From Marthasterias glacialis (taxonomy: Eukaryota; Echinodermata; Asteroidea; Forcipulatida; Asteriidae), in contig OU452228.1 of the NCBI GenBank assembly GCA_911728455.2, forward strand, positions 22,105,950 through 22,169,949: a stretch of DNA of 64,000 nucleotides, in the 5' to 3' direction. A program made the position numbers and the translations under genes. This document shows positions 20,658 to 32,207 of the stretch, piece by piece. Under the pieces are notes generated by a model, which worked only from the letters and a program-made list of their open reading frames with translations, had not been told where the DNA came from and searched no databases. Within the stretch, counting starts at the first letter, position 1, and each line of letters begins with the position of its first letter.

Positions 20658-23600
20658 GCCCTGTGTGCGAAAGCAGCAACGGATACTAAATCTCAATGTA
20701 CCAATTAGGCCACAGACTAATTTCCTCTCTGGTCTCGGTTTATAGTTACACTGATTTGAATGAGTGAAGCACAACATGGCTGTACATTGTGCGTTTTTAT
20801 TTTCTATTTTCATTTATTTATTTATTTATTTATTATTATTATTTTGTTTATTTTACTCATCCTATCCAACATATCCCAACCCCTGTTTTTGAGTTGTTCT
20901 TCTTCATCCTTGTCGCCTACTCGAAAAAAAGGGATCAGCGCTCTAAGATCCTTAGTCTTTTCAGTTCACGGAAAGTTGGTCAAGCAGCCCAGTCCGTATT
21001 AAGTTGTACTGATTGATGTGTAGTAAAAGTTCATTTATTGTTCTACTTCTAGGGTCGAGGTTCGTAGTATTCCTTATTATTGGTCATGATATTTGGTGTT
21101 GGGTATTGTTACCGGTCACATACAAAACGTGGTATGCTGGAATGTAGGTGTGGCAATGGAGGGAAGGTTCCGTGGGTAGGGGAAGAGAAAAAGAGAGGGA
21201 GTAGTGAACATGACTTCGACCGAGCAGGGTCGCATCTGCTGAGTGGGGAGAGAGAGTGAGAGAAAGTGGGTCGGCACGTAACCACCCGGCGAGTGAGTGC
21301 AGCCCTCGCAGGTTTGAGATAGATAGAGACTCCGTTTGACAGAAAGGTCCACGGCGAAGTATTTCAAGTAACCCCACCAATGACCGATTTCCGCCGGCGC
21401 CCGCAGCCTGGAACCAAGCCCTCCGAGAAGGGGAAATATCGTAAGTAAGATTTAAATGCTTAACGTGGATAAACCTTGTTGAATTGAATTGATTGAAAAG
21501 TAAAATTAAGCGAAGTATACTCCTTTCCTAAATTTAATCTTTAACGAAGAGTGATGCTTTTGTCGTTTGCCGTTTAGAGGAGTTTTCACGAAGTTTCAAA
21601 TGATAAATGTACTTGGGAAGTTTAAAGCAAAATGATTTTTTAAGTGTATTAAGTTTTGTAGTTTGATGCATTGCGTTTAAAATAGTGTGCTTATTGGCAA
21701 GATATTTGGACGTTTTTTGGTTAACTGTTTTACTGTAGATGACCATCTCACCCCAGTTGACGATCGATACTATTGTCAAGACACCAAGTAAGCCAATGTC
21801 CTCCACTGGCTAACTACAGTGGCTGAAGCCACTGCTTTGCCGTGTATAGACGGTTGAGTCGCTAAGCAGGGAACAAACCGAGCCAGAGTTATCCCAAAGA
21901 GCAGCTAGCCAGAAACATGGTTTTAAACTAAGAATTATCTCGGTGTATGCATTTAATGGAAGTCAGTCCAAGATATATTTGAAGTAGTGGGCAGTCGCCG
22001 CGTCGGTGACTCTTTAATAGGATTGCCCCGTAATTTAATTGAATTTGGAATCGACATTAGTTATTGCCGATTTGAAATTTTGATTAATTTCCACTCTTTT
22101 GTGGTACTTGAAGAATATCCACGGAAGAAGACTCTAGCCTGACAGGAAGTCGTAATTTGTAATTTCATAAACCAAACCAAGGCTTCAAAGAAGAACCCTT
22201 GTGATTAAATTCCAAACCATGTAATTTCCTGTACATTCCCGTAAATATTACTTCCCCTTATATTAAAGAACTTTATTTCAAGTTAAAGAATTGTGTTCAT
22301 TTTGTCTATTTATTTGAGTTCACTCGATACGTATTGTCACCAAATTACCATTCTTGTAGATCAGTGTGACAATCCTCCAGAAAATGATTATTTCTAAATG
22401 TCATCAAGTGAATGAGATAAAGCGCCTGTGGGCCGTTTTGACGAACAGCAATGTTCATTCACCCCGTAGGAGGTGGGTGTATGTCTTATGTATATAAATA
22501 TATATAGAGAGAAATAATAATACCACCGGAAGATTGCTCTGGGCTTTATAGCGTGATTTATTAAAGGTTTTGATATTTACGGAGTTATCCTCATCATTGG
22601 AAAGTTATCAAATCGGCTCAAATTGCTGTTTCGTAATGGGTACCCCTCTTTGTTTCAGAAACCTTTCAAAACTCTTGGAAACTTTTTTTTTTTTTTTTTT
22701 AAATAACAAGTCCATGACTCATCAACCTTTTACGTAAACCTTGCATAACCAGTGGCGCACAATGCCAGTGGCGTGGTTTTGAAAACGTGTTTTGATGGGA
22801 AAGTATTCATTCAAAAAAGAATGGTTGGTTTTCGTATGAAAGTTGACGATCAAAGAGTTAGTATATAAAACATTTTTTAAAAGTTTGATTTGCAGGAGGT
22901 GGCAAAAACATTGTTTCAAAATAAACAATGTTTTGCTGCTGTGACGGCCGATTCCAAAACGACAAAGGAACAGCTGGGCCCAACTTCAAAGAGCCGCCTA
23001 AGCACAAAAAAACAGATAAGCCCAACAAAATATGCTTACCGGAATAAGGTAACCAGCCAAAATACCTTTTTACATTTAACATCTGTGAGTGTGACTGGTA
23101 TCCTGATCATATTTGCTGAGCAGAAACCGATATCAATATGTTCTATTAAGCAGATGTATAAATAGGCCTTATTCTCTGTGTTATCCACCAAGAACACTTT
23201 AAGGAGACACCACGAAGTACGCTTTTCAGAAAATGTCTTTTTCTCAAAAAGATGACAATAATAGAGGCCTAAACTCCTTGCCAAGCACCCCACAGCATTA
23301 GACCTCAGACCATACAAGTACCTGGTCTCAAAGATCCACGTGTTTTCTGTTCTGTTTGGATAACTTCAATTGTACTTTCGTGGAGTGTATTCTGCCCATG
23401 GCGTTTAGCCTACAGTGGGAGAGGACACCGGGTTAACGACACCTTGACAGGCTTAGAAAAAACGGCAATAACTTCGGCCATGTAGAAGGAGAAAGAAAAA
23501 ACAAAAACAAAAAACAGAGCTGTCAGACAAAATGACAATTTTGTTGTTTTGGGCAGTGATACTTTGGTAATCGTTGTACTTGTTTAGTTTAGGTTTTGTG

Positions 23601-24193
23601 TTTCCTTCCAACGATTCTGACAGTGATGCGTATTTATTAATATCATCTCTCCCTTTATCGTTTTTAAATGAAGCTGTCCCGATGTCGATGCACCGAGCCC
23701 TTGCACTTCAATCAAAGCCGTTGGTTTATCCTGTCAGATTGATTGATTTGGCAGGTTTGTTCACGAATTCCTTCGAAAATAAGTCTCAATTTATAATGCC
23801 AGCTCATTCACTGTTACGTTACTTTATGTTAGCACACACAAAAAAACAAAATGACTCAAAATGCATTTCAGATTTGACTTAACGAACACTAAATGACAAA
23901 TCTATTTCAATCATAACCGAGCATTTTTTCCCCACTCACATTTATAGCCAAAATTTTCAGAGGCAATTTAATGACCACAAACGCTACATAAAGCATTATT
24001 GCACCTGTTTTATTTCGAGAGAAGCCATAATTATACTAGTCATAATTTCAGAGATACTTCTGTCACATTTACAAACCTTTATTTAACTAAACAGTCTGTC
24101 AACGTTTAGATATTTAATAATAATGTAACTTTTGCTCTACAAGAAAACAAAATGCAACATACAGCAATATAATTTTATGCTCTGATCCTTTAT
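20658..24193 (+). repeat. ~2-kb repeat, left copy (interrupted)
   Basis: Matches 30147-32207 in inverted orientation at roughly 90-95% identity by eye. It runs from GCCCTGTGTGCGAAAGCAGC to TTATGCTCTGATCC and is interrupted by the ~1.49-kb insertion at 20884-22371. No conserved ORF is shared between the copies beyond short frames. The module GTGACTGGTATCCTG also occurs at 18016-18125. Nature unknown; possibly a non-coding transposon. Confidence 0.85.
20884..22371. mobile_element. LTR-like insertion in the left 2-kb repeat
   Basis: This block is absent from the inverted copy, where the flanks are contiguous around 32005-32015. It starts TGTTTTTG and ends GTGACA, the TG...CA boundary typical of long terminal repeats. 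The flanks AACCCC and AATCCT could be a diverged target duplication. Inside, at about 21379-21439, an ATG-led stretch reads MTDFRRRPQPGTKPSEKGKY and runs directly into a canonical donor GTAAGT, as in a leader exon. A solo LTR is the simplest reading, with modest confidence. Confidence 0.4.
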
Positions 24194-24199
24194 TTTTTC

Positions 24200-25640
24200 T
24201 TCTTTCTTTCTAGCCTGTTTCTCTCCACTGCAGGAGGAAGGCCTCTTCATCAACATTCTATTTCGCTCTGTCCTGTACTGTTCTTGTCCGTGTGATGCTG
24301 CCATATTCTTGGATGCCATCTATCCACCTTCTGTTTTGTCTGCCTCCCCTTCTAGTGGATGCTCTAGGGGTCCAGTCTGTTAGCTTATTGGTCCACCTTT
24401 CATCTTGTCTTCTAGCTAGATGACCAGCCCATCTCCACTTCTTGGATTTCATTTCTTGTATTATATCTTTAACTTGTGTTTTATTCCTCAGGTCTTGATT
24501 GCTAACTCTGTCCTTTCTCGAAACACCAATCAAGATTCTTTCCATTGCTCTCTCTGTAACTCTCAGCTGCTTTTCCAGTCTCTTGGTTGTCGTCCAAGTT
24601 TCCGCACCGTAAGAGAACACCAGGACAATGCACTGATTGAAGATTTTTTCAGCGTTTGTGGGAGCTTTTTTTAAAAATTTTTACAATATTTTTTTTAATG
24701 GAAGTCGCCAGACACACAAGGCCTGTAAGCCACTTGAGGTGTGGGCTACAAATCAACTGTTTTCCCAGGGGCCATTGCCACCCACTCCTGGGGCTGAAAA
24801 AGAGTTACCCCCTTTACAGTCCGTAAGGATGTAGGCTTGGGTGTCATCCATCAGAAGCTGCTCATCACGGAGTATGAAGTTGAGTTTACCAAATTTTACC
24901 CTTTCTACTTTCCTCGCTTAGCTCACTGATAATTGTTTCCAGTTCTTGTGGGTTGTGGCTGAGAAGTAGGATGTCATCTTCAAACCTGAGGTGAGTAAGA
25001 TGTTCATACGACATTTCCCATTAATTGCCAGTCTAGGTGTCTGAAGACATCCTCATAGCTGCAGTGAAGAGTTTGGGGGGGGGGGAGGGGAGTGGGTCGC
25101 CTTGTCTATCACCCTTTAAGATTCTGAAGGCATTAGTTGTGCTGTTCTCCAGATGGATTCTGGAACTTGCATCCTTGTAAATGGTCTCGATTATTCGAAT
25201 GTACTTTCCATCACTGATCTGCCTCTCCAATGCATTGAATAATTAATGGTGATCTATGCTGTCAAACGCCTTCTCATAATCCACAAAGCCTAGGCAGATG
25301 TTGAACCGGTATTCTTTTGCTTTCTCAATAACCTGGCCTAAAGATTGAAGATGATCTAATGTTCTGAATCCCCTTCGGAATCCTGCCTGTTCCCGTGGTT
25401 GGTTTTCATCAAGTTGTTTTTCCACCAGGCAAGATGACTCTTGTGAAGATTTTGTACACGTGAGGTAACAAGCTGATTGGTCTATAATTTTTAATGTCCT
25501 TCGTATCTCCTTTTTTGAACAATCATGATGACCTTTGGGTTGGTATTTGCCCTACTTCTAAAATCGTGTTGAACAGTTTTGTTAGGATTGTTATGATATC
25601 TTCTCCTCCTTATGTCAATATGTCAGCAGTCAGTTGATCT
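24200..25640 (-). mobile_element. RTE-like LINE, 3' part (reverse transcriptase remnant)
   Basis: Conceptual translation on the minus strand gives, in order, a GGEDIITILTKLFNT segment, AGFRRGFRTLDHL, FVDYEKAFDS (RT motif A), GDRQGDPL (motif B), RFEDDILLLS (motif C) and the C-terminal region with WRWAGHLARR. These are typical of RTE-clade endonuclease-reverse transcriptases. Frames are broken by stops and a G-rich expansion near 25076. The catalytic FADD of motif C reads FEDD. The element is dead. Its 5' continuation lies at 28720-29020, beyond a 3.1-kb insertion. Confidence 0.85.
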
Positions 25641-25927
25641 TCCAAAAAGAATGGTAAAATAAAGTTATGTGTTAAATATATTAAGTAACAAATTACTTAA
25701 TATAAGTAAAAGTTCATGAAAGATTTAAACAACATTTTTGTGTAAATAAAAAATCACTCCTATTGTGAGTAAAACGAATAGTTTACATGACTTAGGAATT
25801 AGTTACTATACTCATAGCAACATTAGGTAAATTTTACTGAAGTGGTTGTAAAGTTTACATGTGCGCAGTAAATGATGGTGCAAAATACGCGGCGTGCATC
25901 GTGACAAGCGCCGAGTCTGCTGTGCAT

Positions 25928-25997
25928 ATGCAGCCATCACCACACCGTAACACACAGCCGCAACGGAACTTGTTTCATTTAGTTGAGACGTTTGAAG
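25928..25997 (+). CDS. SAM-gene exon 1
   Basis: Encodes 23 codons plus one base, ending GAAG before donor GTAAAT. It supplies the start of the SAM domain (NLFHLVETFE). Confidence 0.6.
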
Positions 25998-27711
25998 GTA
26001 AATATCATAACATATGTTTTAATTGATGTTATTATCTTTAGTGATAGACTTTACATGACTCGTTAGCATGATAAAACTTTTGACTGATAAAACTTTTGAA
26101 CAGTGACTTGATTATCGTAAACACTAGGCCTTCAATTCAATGGTCTCCGTGTTGTGCACACAATACACGTACATGTACACCTGTACATGTACAACAGGCG
26201 TCGTTAGAGACCATTGTACAATGTATAATAATGTGCACTGAACCCAACCACCAACCACTGCAGATGGTACTTCATGGTGCTGTAACAAAACAGGCCGATG
26301 ATTGGGCCAATGTGAATAGTGTGTGTCGGCGTTCGAGCCATTTTATAGGGATCCCCATTACGCCGTACATTGACACTGATGTACATGTATGTTTGTATGT
26401 ACACCATGATGTGGTATAAACACACTGTTTATAAAAAGCGTTGCTGTAATAATTTTAGACATTATATTGACTAAAATGTGTCATACTCCAAGGCCCCCGC
26501 TCATTATTTATGGATACAATTAACATGAAAATACATGTTTTAATATTTGATTTAAAAGATGCTAAATTGACAATTGAAGTCTTATCCCTTCTCCAGATCC
26601 AGGCAAAATGTTTAAGTACTCTAAGTTCATGAAATTGCTGATTTGTTTTCCTATCAACTTATGAGGTTACTTATGATGCCATAAAATGCATAATGGACAC
26701 TTCTTCATGCACCTGTACAGCATCCATAGTCTTATGATGAAGCTGTATATCTGTAAATGCCCTTTTTTTCACTGTGATTGGGTTTGTGAATCAAGTACTG
26801 TTATGTTTTTATTTTGCAGAACAAGGTTTTGATGATGAATCGTTTCCCTTCATAACAGAGGATAGTGCCAAGGAAATAACTCCAAAGCTTGGAATTCGAC
26901 TCAAATTTATGAAGTTTCACCATGCAGAGGTAAATTAACATAAAACAAGGTTTCGAAATTTAAACAATTACCTCAGAAAAAAAGAAACAAAGTAAAAATA
27001 AAAAAATCAGATAAAGAACAAGAAAAGTCAAAGTTTTTAGGTACTGTTGTAGGAATACATAACACCAAAATGATCTCTCCTCCTGGGGTCTTATCCCCTT
27101 ATTCCAGAACTGCAAGTCTCCATCCTTGAACTTTTTTTTATCATTTTTATCTTTTTAGGCCCCTATTTATTTGTTTATTTATTTTATTTCTATTTTTATT
27201 TGTATTTATTTATTTTCATTTCTTTTCTTTATTTTCTTTTTTTCCCCCTTTTTTTCGGGGGGGGGGGAATGTGATCTTGTTTACACATTTAACTTGGAGA
27301 TAGCACGATGTTGCCTGTTTTTGACTACTAAATTTAAACATGTAATTTAAACTAACGTTTTCAATATCATTCCCATTTATGCAGGAAAACACAGGTTTGG
27401 ACCAGTATTTGAAAGACATCAACAGAGACACCAGATCGCAACCGTATATGCTGATACTAGGTGGGGCAGAACTGGCTCCACAGCAAGTGTTCGTAATTTT
27501 GGAGCGAAATGCACTCCAACAATCATCACTTGTGAAAGCACTGGATGTTTGTTTTAAAACACACTTTGTGTTTGACTTGCAGTACCAGGAGAAGTGTTCA
27601 GGTGTTTGGGACTTCATGGAGTCAGTTGTGTTTGAACTCAAAGGCAGCGTAAAGTGCAGCGCTATTCTAGAGTTCAGGGCATACTGTTCTTTCAATGATT
27701 CATCTGATTAA
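25928..27711 (+). CDS. SAM-domain protein, three exons
   Basis: Exons 25928-25997, 26820-26929 and 27385-27711 (GT-AG introns) encode 168 residues. Residues about 15-60 (LFHLVETFEEQGF..., then PKLGIRLKFMK) match the second half and helix 5 of a sterile alpha motif: the acidic turn DDESF, the TEDSAKEI helix and the LGIRLK signature. SAM domains mediate protein-protein or RNA contacts and self-association. Residues 61-168 form an uncharacterised domain with alternating hydrophobic strands (PYMLILGG, QQVFVIL, LVKALDVCFKTHFVFDLQY, FMESVVFEL), a pattern I associate with uncharacterised multi-copy SAM-containing proteins in aquatic animals. The start is the only Met before the SAM part, leaving that domain short at its N-terminus, so an upstream exon may be missing. 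All exons are intact, unlike the surrounding LINE. Confidence 0.7.
26820..26929 (+). CDS. SAM-gene exon 2
   Basis: The acceptor TTTTGCAG and donor GTAAAT are both canonical. It encodes the SAM core, ending LGIRLKFMKFHHAE. Phase 1 entry matches exon 1 exactly. Confidence 0.75.
27385..27711 (+). CDS. SAM-gene exon 3
   Basis: Acceptor TTATGCAG. It encodes 108 residues and a TAA stop. The last ~118 coding bases and the following flank are duplicated in tandem at 27781-27967. Confidence 0.75.
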   Translation, partial: ENTGLDQYLKDINRDTRSQPYMLILGGAELAPQQVFVILERNALQQSSLVKALDVCFKTHFVFDLQYQEKCSGVWDFMESVVFELKGSVKCSAILEFRAYCSFNDSSD

Positions 27712-27967
27712 TGTTGACCATTCCACTAAGCATTGTAGTTAAAGAAGTTGTTGCACAAAATGTTTGCAAATAAGTATCAAGTGTTCAGGTGTTTGGGACT
27801 TCATGGAGTCAGTTGTGTTTGAACTCAAAGGCAGCTTAAAAAAAAGCGCTATTCTAGAGTTCAGGGCATACTGTCCATTCAATGATTCATCTGATTAATG
27901 TTGACCATTCCATTAAGCATTGTAGTTAAAGATGTTGTTGCACAAAATGTTTACAAATAAGTATCAA
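27594..27967. repeat. 187-bp tandem duplication over the SAM-gene 3' end
   Basis: Copies lie at 27594-27780 and 27781-27967, both starting GTGTTCAGGTGTTTGGG and ending AATAAGTATCAA. The second copy has an A-rich change where the gene reads GCGTAAAGTGC, so only the first is part of the ORF. The copies differ at a handful of positions. Confidence 0.9.
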
Positions 27968-28719
27968 AATCATAAGAGCTGTGATAGTTTTAATTTATGG
28001 AACAACTTTACAGTTTAAACTTTACAGCATTATAAGTTTCTTAGATTGCAAGGAAGGTTCAATGCAAAGCATTGTTACTATGTGGTTTAATGGCCAACGA
28101 AATGCAACACAGGAGATGCCCCATGCTTTACACATTATGTTATTAAATAGTCCAAAACTAATCAAAAGTTTATGTTTACTTTACCAAGAAATATTGAATC
28201 AGACTTTGCCAAGAGTGTTTAAAAAAAACCTCTAAATTCTCTGACACACTACTGTTTGATTATTACACATGATATTGTAGAGAAACACATGTGACGCAAC
28301 TATGAAGCAGGCTTTCGATGTTATGTTTTGGATTGTTAATGTTATTACCATTGTTAAATTTTTAATAAGAGTTTTTATCTTGAAATTCATGTTGTAGTCG
28401 CCAAGTCTCAGTATTTTAGGATGTGTCCATTTATAACAGCTCACGATACCTTTACACAACACTTTGCTAGTATTCAACCCAAGCATTGTGTAAATTATTA
28501 CCAATTTTAAAGGTAGACAGTTTACATTGTCAAAAGGTAAAGTCTTTACTTCGAAATTAAGTAATATTTTACATGAGTGGGGTTTACCTAATATTTCAGT
28601 AAATGAAACTACCCAATATTGAAGTAAAGTTTTACACAAATATTTAGCAAGATTTAACCCAACGCCTGTTGGGTAAACTTTTACCTTACACTTATGAGGT
28701 TCACCTGCTACATCTAAAA

Positions 28720-29020
28720 CAGGGTAATATTTTACACAAGTTGTGTAATCTTTTCTCTGTGTGTGGAGCCTTTCTTTTCTTCATTTGATCTATTGCGATC
28801 TCCACCTCTTTTTTAAAAATAGGTGGGACCTCCTCTGATTTCCTATTCCAATCTTCTTTCTGTCGCCAGTCTGGTTGGTTTGTACTGTAGAGTTCCGTAT
28901 ACAATTCTTCAATGGTTTTTGTTATTCTTACTTTATCTGTAACCTCTAAACCCTATTTTGATGTCAGTGACGACAAGAGCTTTCTTCCTTCTTCCAGTTT
29001 CCTATTGATGATCCTTTATT
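28720..29020 (-). mobile_element. RTE-like LINE, 5' part
   Basis: Minus-strand translation gives TIEELYTELYSTNQPDW, then EEVPPIFKKEVEIAIDQMKK and RKAP. This is the region just upstream of the RT fingers in RTE-type elements. The expected continuation EDQLTAD is found 3.1 kb away at 25640. Upstream codons contain stops. Confidence 0.75.
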
Positions 29021-30146
29021 ATGGGTTAATTGTTATTTGGGTTATTGTTATTTCGTTGATCTCTAATTAAACCAACAACAGTAAAATAAGTCAAAGTATA
29101 ACATGAAACATGGAATGTTCAGATAAAATTGCAATTTGCAAATTAAAATGCCATCACTTCAGTTCTTCCTCGTCATCACATCCTCCCAAATTATTGTCAA
29201 TCATAAACGATCTTCTGTAGTGGGTAACCCTTGCCTTTCTCAAAATGTTAGCCAACATTTTTCAGAGGCAATTTTATGGCTTCAAACGATAGATAAACCG
29301 ATTCTACTGACTATGTTTTTGTGTTTTTAAACCGAAATAATAATAAATAAATATAAAAATAATCACTCTCGCACCTGTTTGATTTCAGTAGAACTCCAAT
29401 AGTAGTAGCATTTTCTTGGGAAATTATTTCTTTTTTAACAATAAACATGTCAGATGTTTTGGTCTGAACTTTTTGCATACATCTTGTTTATTACAAAATT
29501 GAGTTGTTATTTTCATTCAAGTAAAATAGAAATATCCTCTCGAATCATTTTCAATCATAAACGAACTTCTTAAATCCAAAAATTGAAAACAATTGATGTA
29601 TAAGCTTTGCATTTTTTTCGAAAACATGTAGCCTAAAATGTCAGAGTTATTTAAAAGACTTAAAACTGTACATAAGGCATTGTTGCACCAGTTTTATTTC
29701 ACAAGAACACATTTTTTTTTCTTTTTCATATATCATATACGTGAACTTTTATAAAACAGTATTCCTCAACCTGTCTGATTACGGCAGCACCTAAATACTG
29801 TTAATATTTTGCGTGATATTATCATTCTTATTATCATCATGCGGGATTTTCATCATAGCAATAGTGATAGTGCGCCCTCAGTGTTGGTGCAACTTTTTAA
29901 TTTACATATTCAAACACATAACTTTGTGTCTGCGGCCTTTGGACATTTTTTTTCCCGTTTAGCTTTCAGCAGGGAAAGAGCGCCATTTTTTTCCTCTTGG
30001 TAATTATCTCGATTTTGTAGGGAGCATGGCTCTGTTTGCCGACTGAGAGGGTTATCTCTATAGGGTCCCAGTGAGTTGAATTATTTTACTTTTGTTGGTA
30101 TAATTATAGATCAGTGAAATAACAATATGTTTATTTTAGTATTATT
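29021..30146. other. AT-rich spacer, no gene
   Basis: No coding region is recognised. Two degenerate segments (29160-29300 and 29560-29720) resemble the inner end of the 2-kb repeat, sharing strings such as TCAGAGGCAATTTTATGGC and GCACCAGTTTTATTTC, which suggests older copies of the same repeat. Confidence 0.5.
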
Positions 30147-32207
30147 AAGGATCAGAGCATAAAATTATATTGCTGTCTGTTGCATTTTGTTTTCTTGTAG
30201 AGCAAAAGTTCCATTATTATCAAATATCTAAACGTTCACAGACTCTTTAGTTAATTAGAGGTTTGTAATTGTGACAGAAATATCTCTGAAATTATTACTA
30301 ATATAATTATGGCTTCGATCGAAATAAAACAGGTGCAATAATGCTTTACGTATCGTTTGAAGTCATAAAATTGCCTCTGAAAATGTTCGCTGAATTTGAA
30401 GGGAAAACAAAATGCTCGGTTATGATTGAACAAGGTTTGTCAATTAGTCTTCGTTAAGTCAAATCTGAAATGTATTTTGAGTCAAAAATGTTGCCAACAT
30501 CAAGTTACGTAACGGCGAATGAGCCAGCAGTCTAAAAATGACAGTTAACAACATTATAAGGTTAATAGCCAGAGATCTTTTAAACATTTTATAAATTGAG
30601 ACATATTTTCGAAGGAATTCGTGAATAAACCTGCCAAATCAATCAAGCTGACAGGATAAACCAACGGCTTTGATTGAAGTGGAGGGGCGCGTTGCATCGA
30701 CACCGGGACAGCTTCATTTAAAAGCGATAAAGGGAGACATATTAAATAAATACGCATTACTGTCAGAATGGTTGGAAGGAAACGCAAAACATAGACAAGT
30801 ACAACGATTACCAAAGTATTACTGCCCAAAACAACAAAATTGTCATTTTATCTGACAGCTCTGTTTTTTTTCTCCTTCTACATGGCCGAAGTTATTGACG
30901 GTTTTTATAAGCCTGTCAAGGTGACGTCAACCCGGTGTCCTCTCCCACTGTAGGCTAAACGCCATGGGCAGAATACACTCCACGCAAGTACAATTGAAGT
31001 TATCCAAACAGAACAGAAAACACGTGGATCTTTGAGACCAGATACTTGTATGGTCTGAGGTCTAATGCTGTGGGGTGCTTGGCAAGGAGTTTAAGGCCTC
31101 CATTATTATCATCTTTTTGAGAAAAGACATTTTCTGAAAAGCGTACTTTGTGGTGTCTCCTTAACGTGTTCTTGGTGGATAACACAGAGAATAAGGCCTA
31201 ACTTTATAGAGATGCTTAACAGAACATATTGATTTCGGTTTTCTGCTCAGCAAATATGAGCAGGATACCAGTCACACTCACAGATGTTAAATGTAAAAAG
31301 GTATTTTGGCTGGTAACCTTATTCCGGTAAGCATATTTTGTTGGGCTTATCTGTTGTTTGTGCTTAGGCGGCTCTTTGAAGTTGGGCCCAGCTAATCCTT
31401 TGTCGTTTTGGAATCGGCCGTCACAGCAGCAAAACATTGTTTATTTTAAAACAATGTTTTGCCACCTCTTGCAAATCAAACTTTTAAAAAATGTTTTATA
31501 TACTAACTCATTGATCGTCAACTTTCATACGAAAACCAACCATTCTTTTTTGAATGAATACTTTCCCATCAAAACGCGTTTTCAAGACCACGCCACTGGC
31601 ACTGTGCGCCACTGGTTATGCAAGGTTTACGTAAAATGTTGATGAGTCATCACGGATTTGTTATTAAAAAAAAGTTTCCAAGAGTGTGGAAAGGTTTCTG
31701 AAACAAAGAGGGGATACCCATTACGAAACTGCAATTTGAGCCTGATTTGATAACTTTCCCAATGATGAGGACGTTGTGTTAATAATAATTCCGTAATCAT
31801 CAAAACCTTTAATAAATCACGCTGTAAAGCCCGGAGCAATCTTCCGGTGGAGATAATATTATTTCTCTCTCTATATATTTATATACATAAGACATACACC
31901 CCCCCCCTCCTACGGGGTGAATGAACATTGCTGTTCTTCAAAACGACCCACAGGCGCTTTATCTCAATCACTTGATGACATTTAGAAATAATCATTTTTC
32001 TGGAGGATGAGGGATTGGGGATATGTTGGATAGGATGAGTAAGATATACAAAAATAATAATAATAAACAAATATATAAATGAAAATGGAAAATAAAACGC
32101 ACGATGTGTAGCCATGTTGTGCTTCACCCATTCAAATCAGTGTAACTATAGTCTGTGGCCTAATTGGTACATTGAGAATTAGTATCCGTTGCTGCTTTCG
32201 CACACAG
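30147..32207 (-). repeat. ~2-kb repeat, right copy (inverted, uninterrupted)
   Basis: Reverse-complement match to 20658-24193 minus its insertion. With the left copy it forms a long inverted repeat with arms of about 2 kb and a ~6-kb spacer holding the split LINE and the SAM gene. The terminal string is GCTTTCGCACACAGGGC at the right edge. Confidence 0.85.

Larger units (their letters stand above)
25641..28757 (+). mobile_element. Insertion carrying a SAM-domain gene, inside the LINE
   Basis: It separates the LINE codons for KAP (28757 side) from those for EDQLTAD (25640 side), which are adjacent in intact relatives. The outer ends show weak inverted similarity: AAAAAGAATGG then TATGTGTTAAATAT on the left, and on the reversed right AGAAAAGATT then TTGTGTAAAATATT. 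The right flank 28480-28740 repeats GTAAA...TTTAC motifs. It contains the three-exon gene at 25928-27711. A DNA transposon or captured segment is inferred; no transposase is recognised. Confidence 0.5.

Noticed and set aside
23574..23882. ORF shared by the two 2-kb repeat copies (QSKPLVYPV...DLAGLFTNSFE)
   Set aside because: The similarity follows nucleotide identity of the repeat, frames end at different places in the two copies, and no family is recognised.
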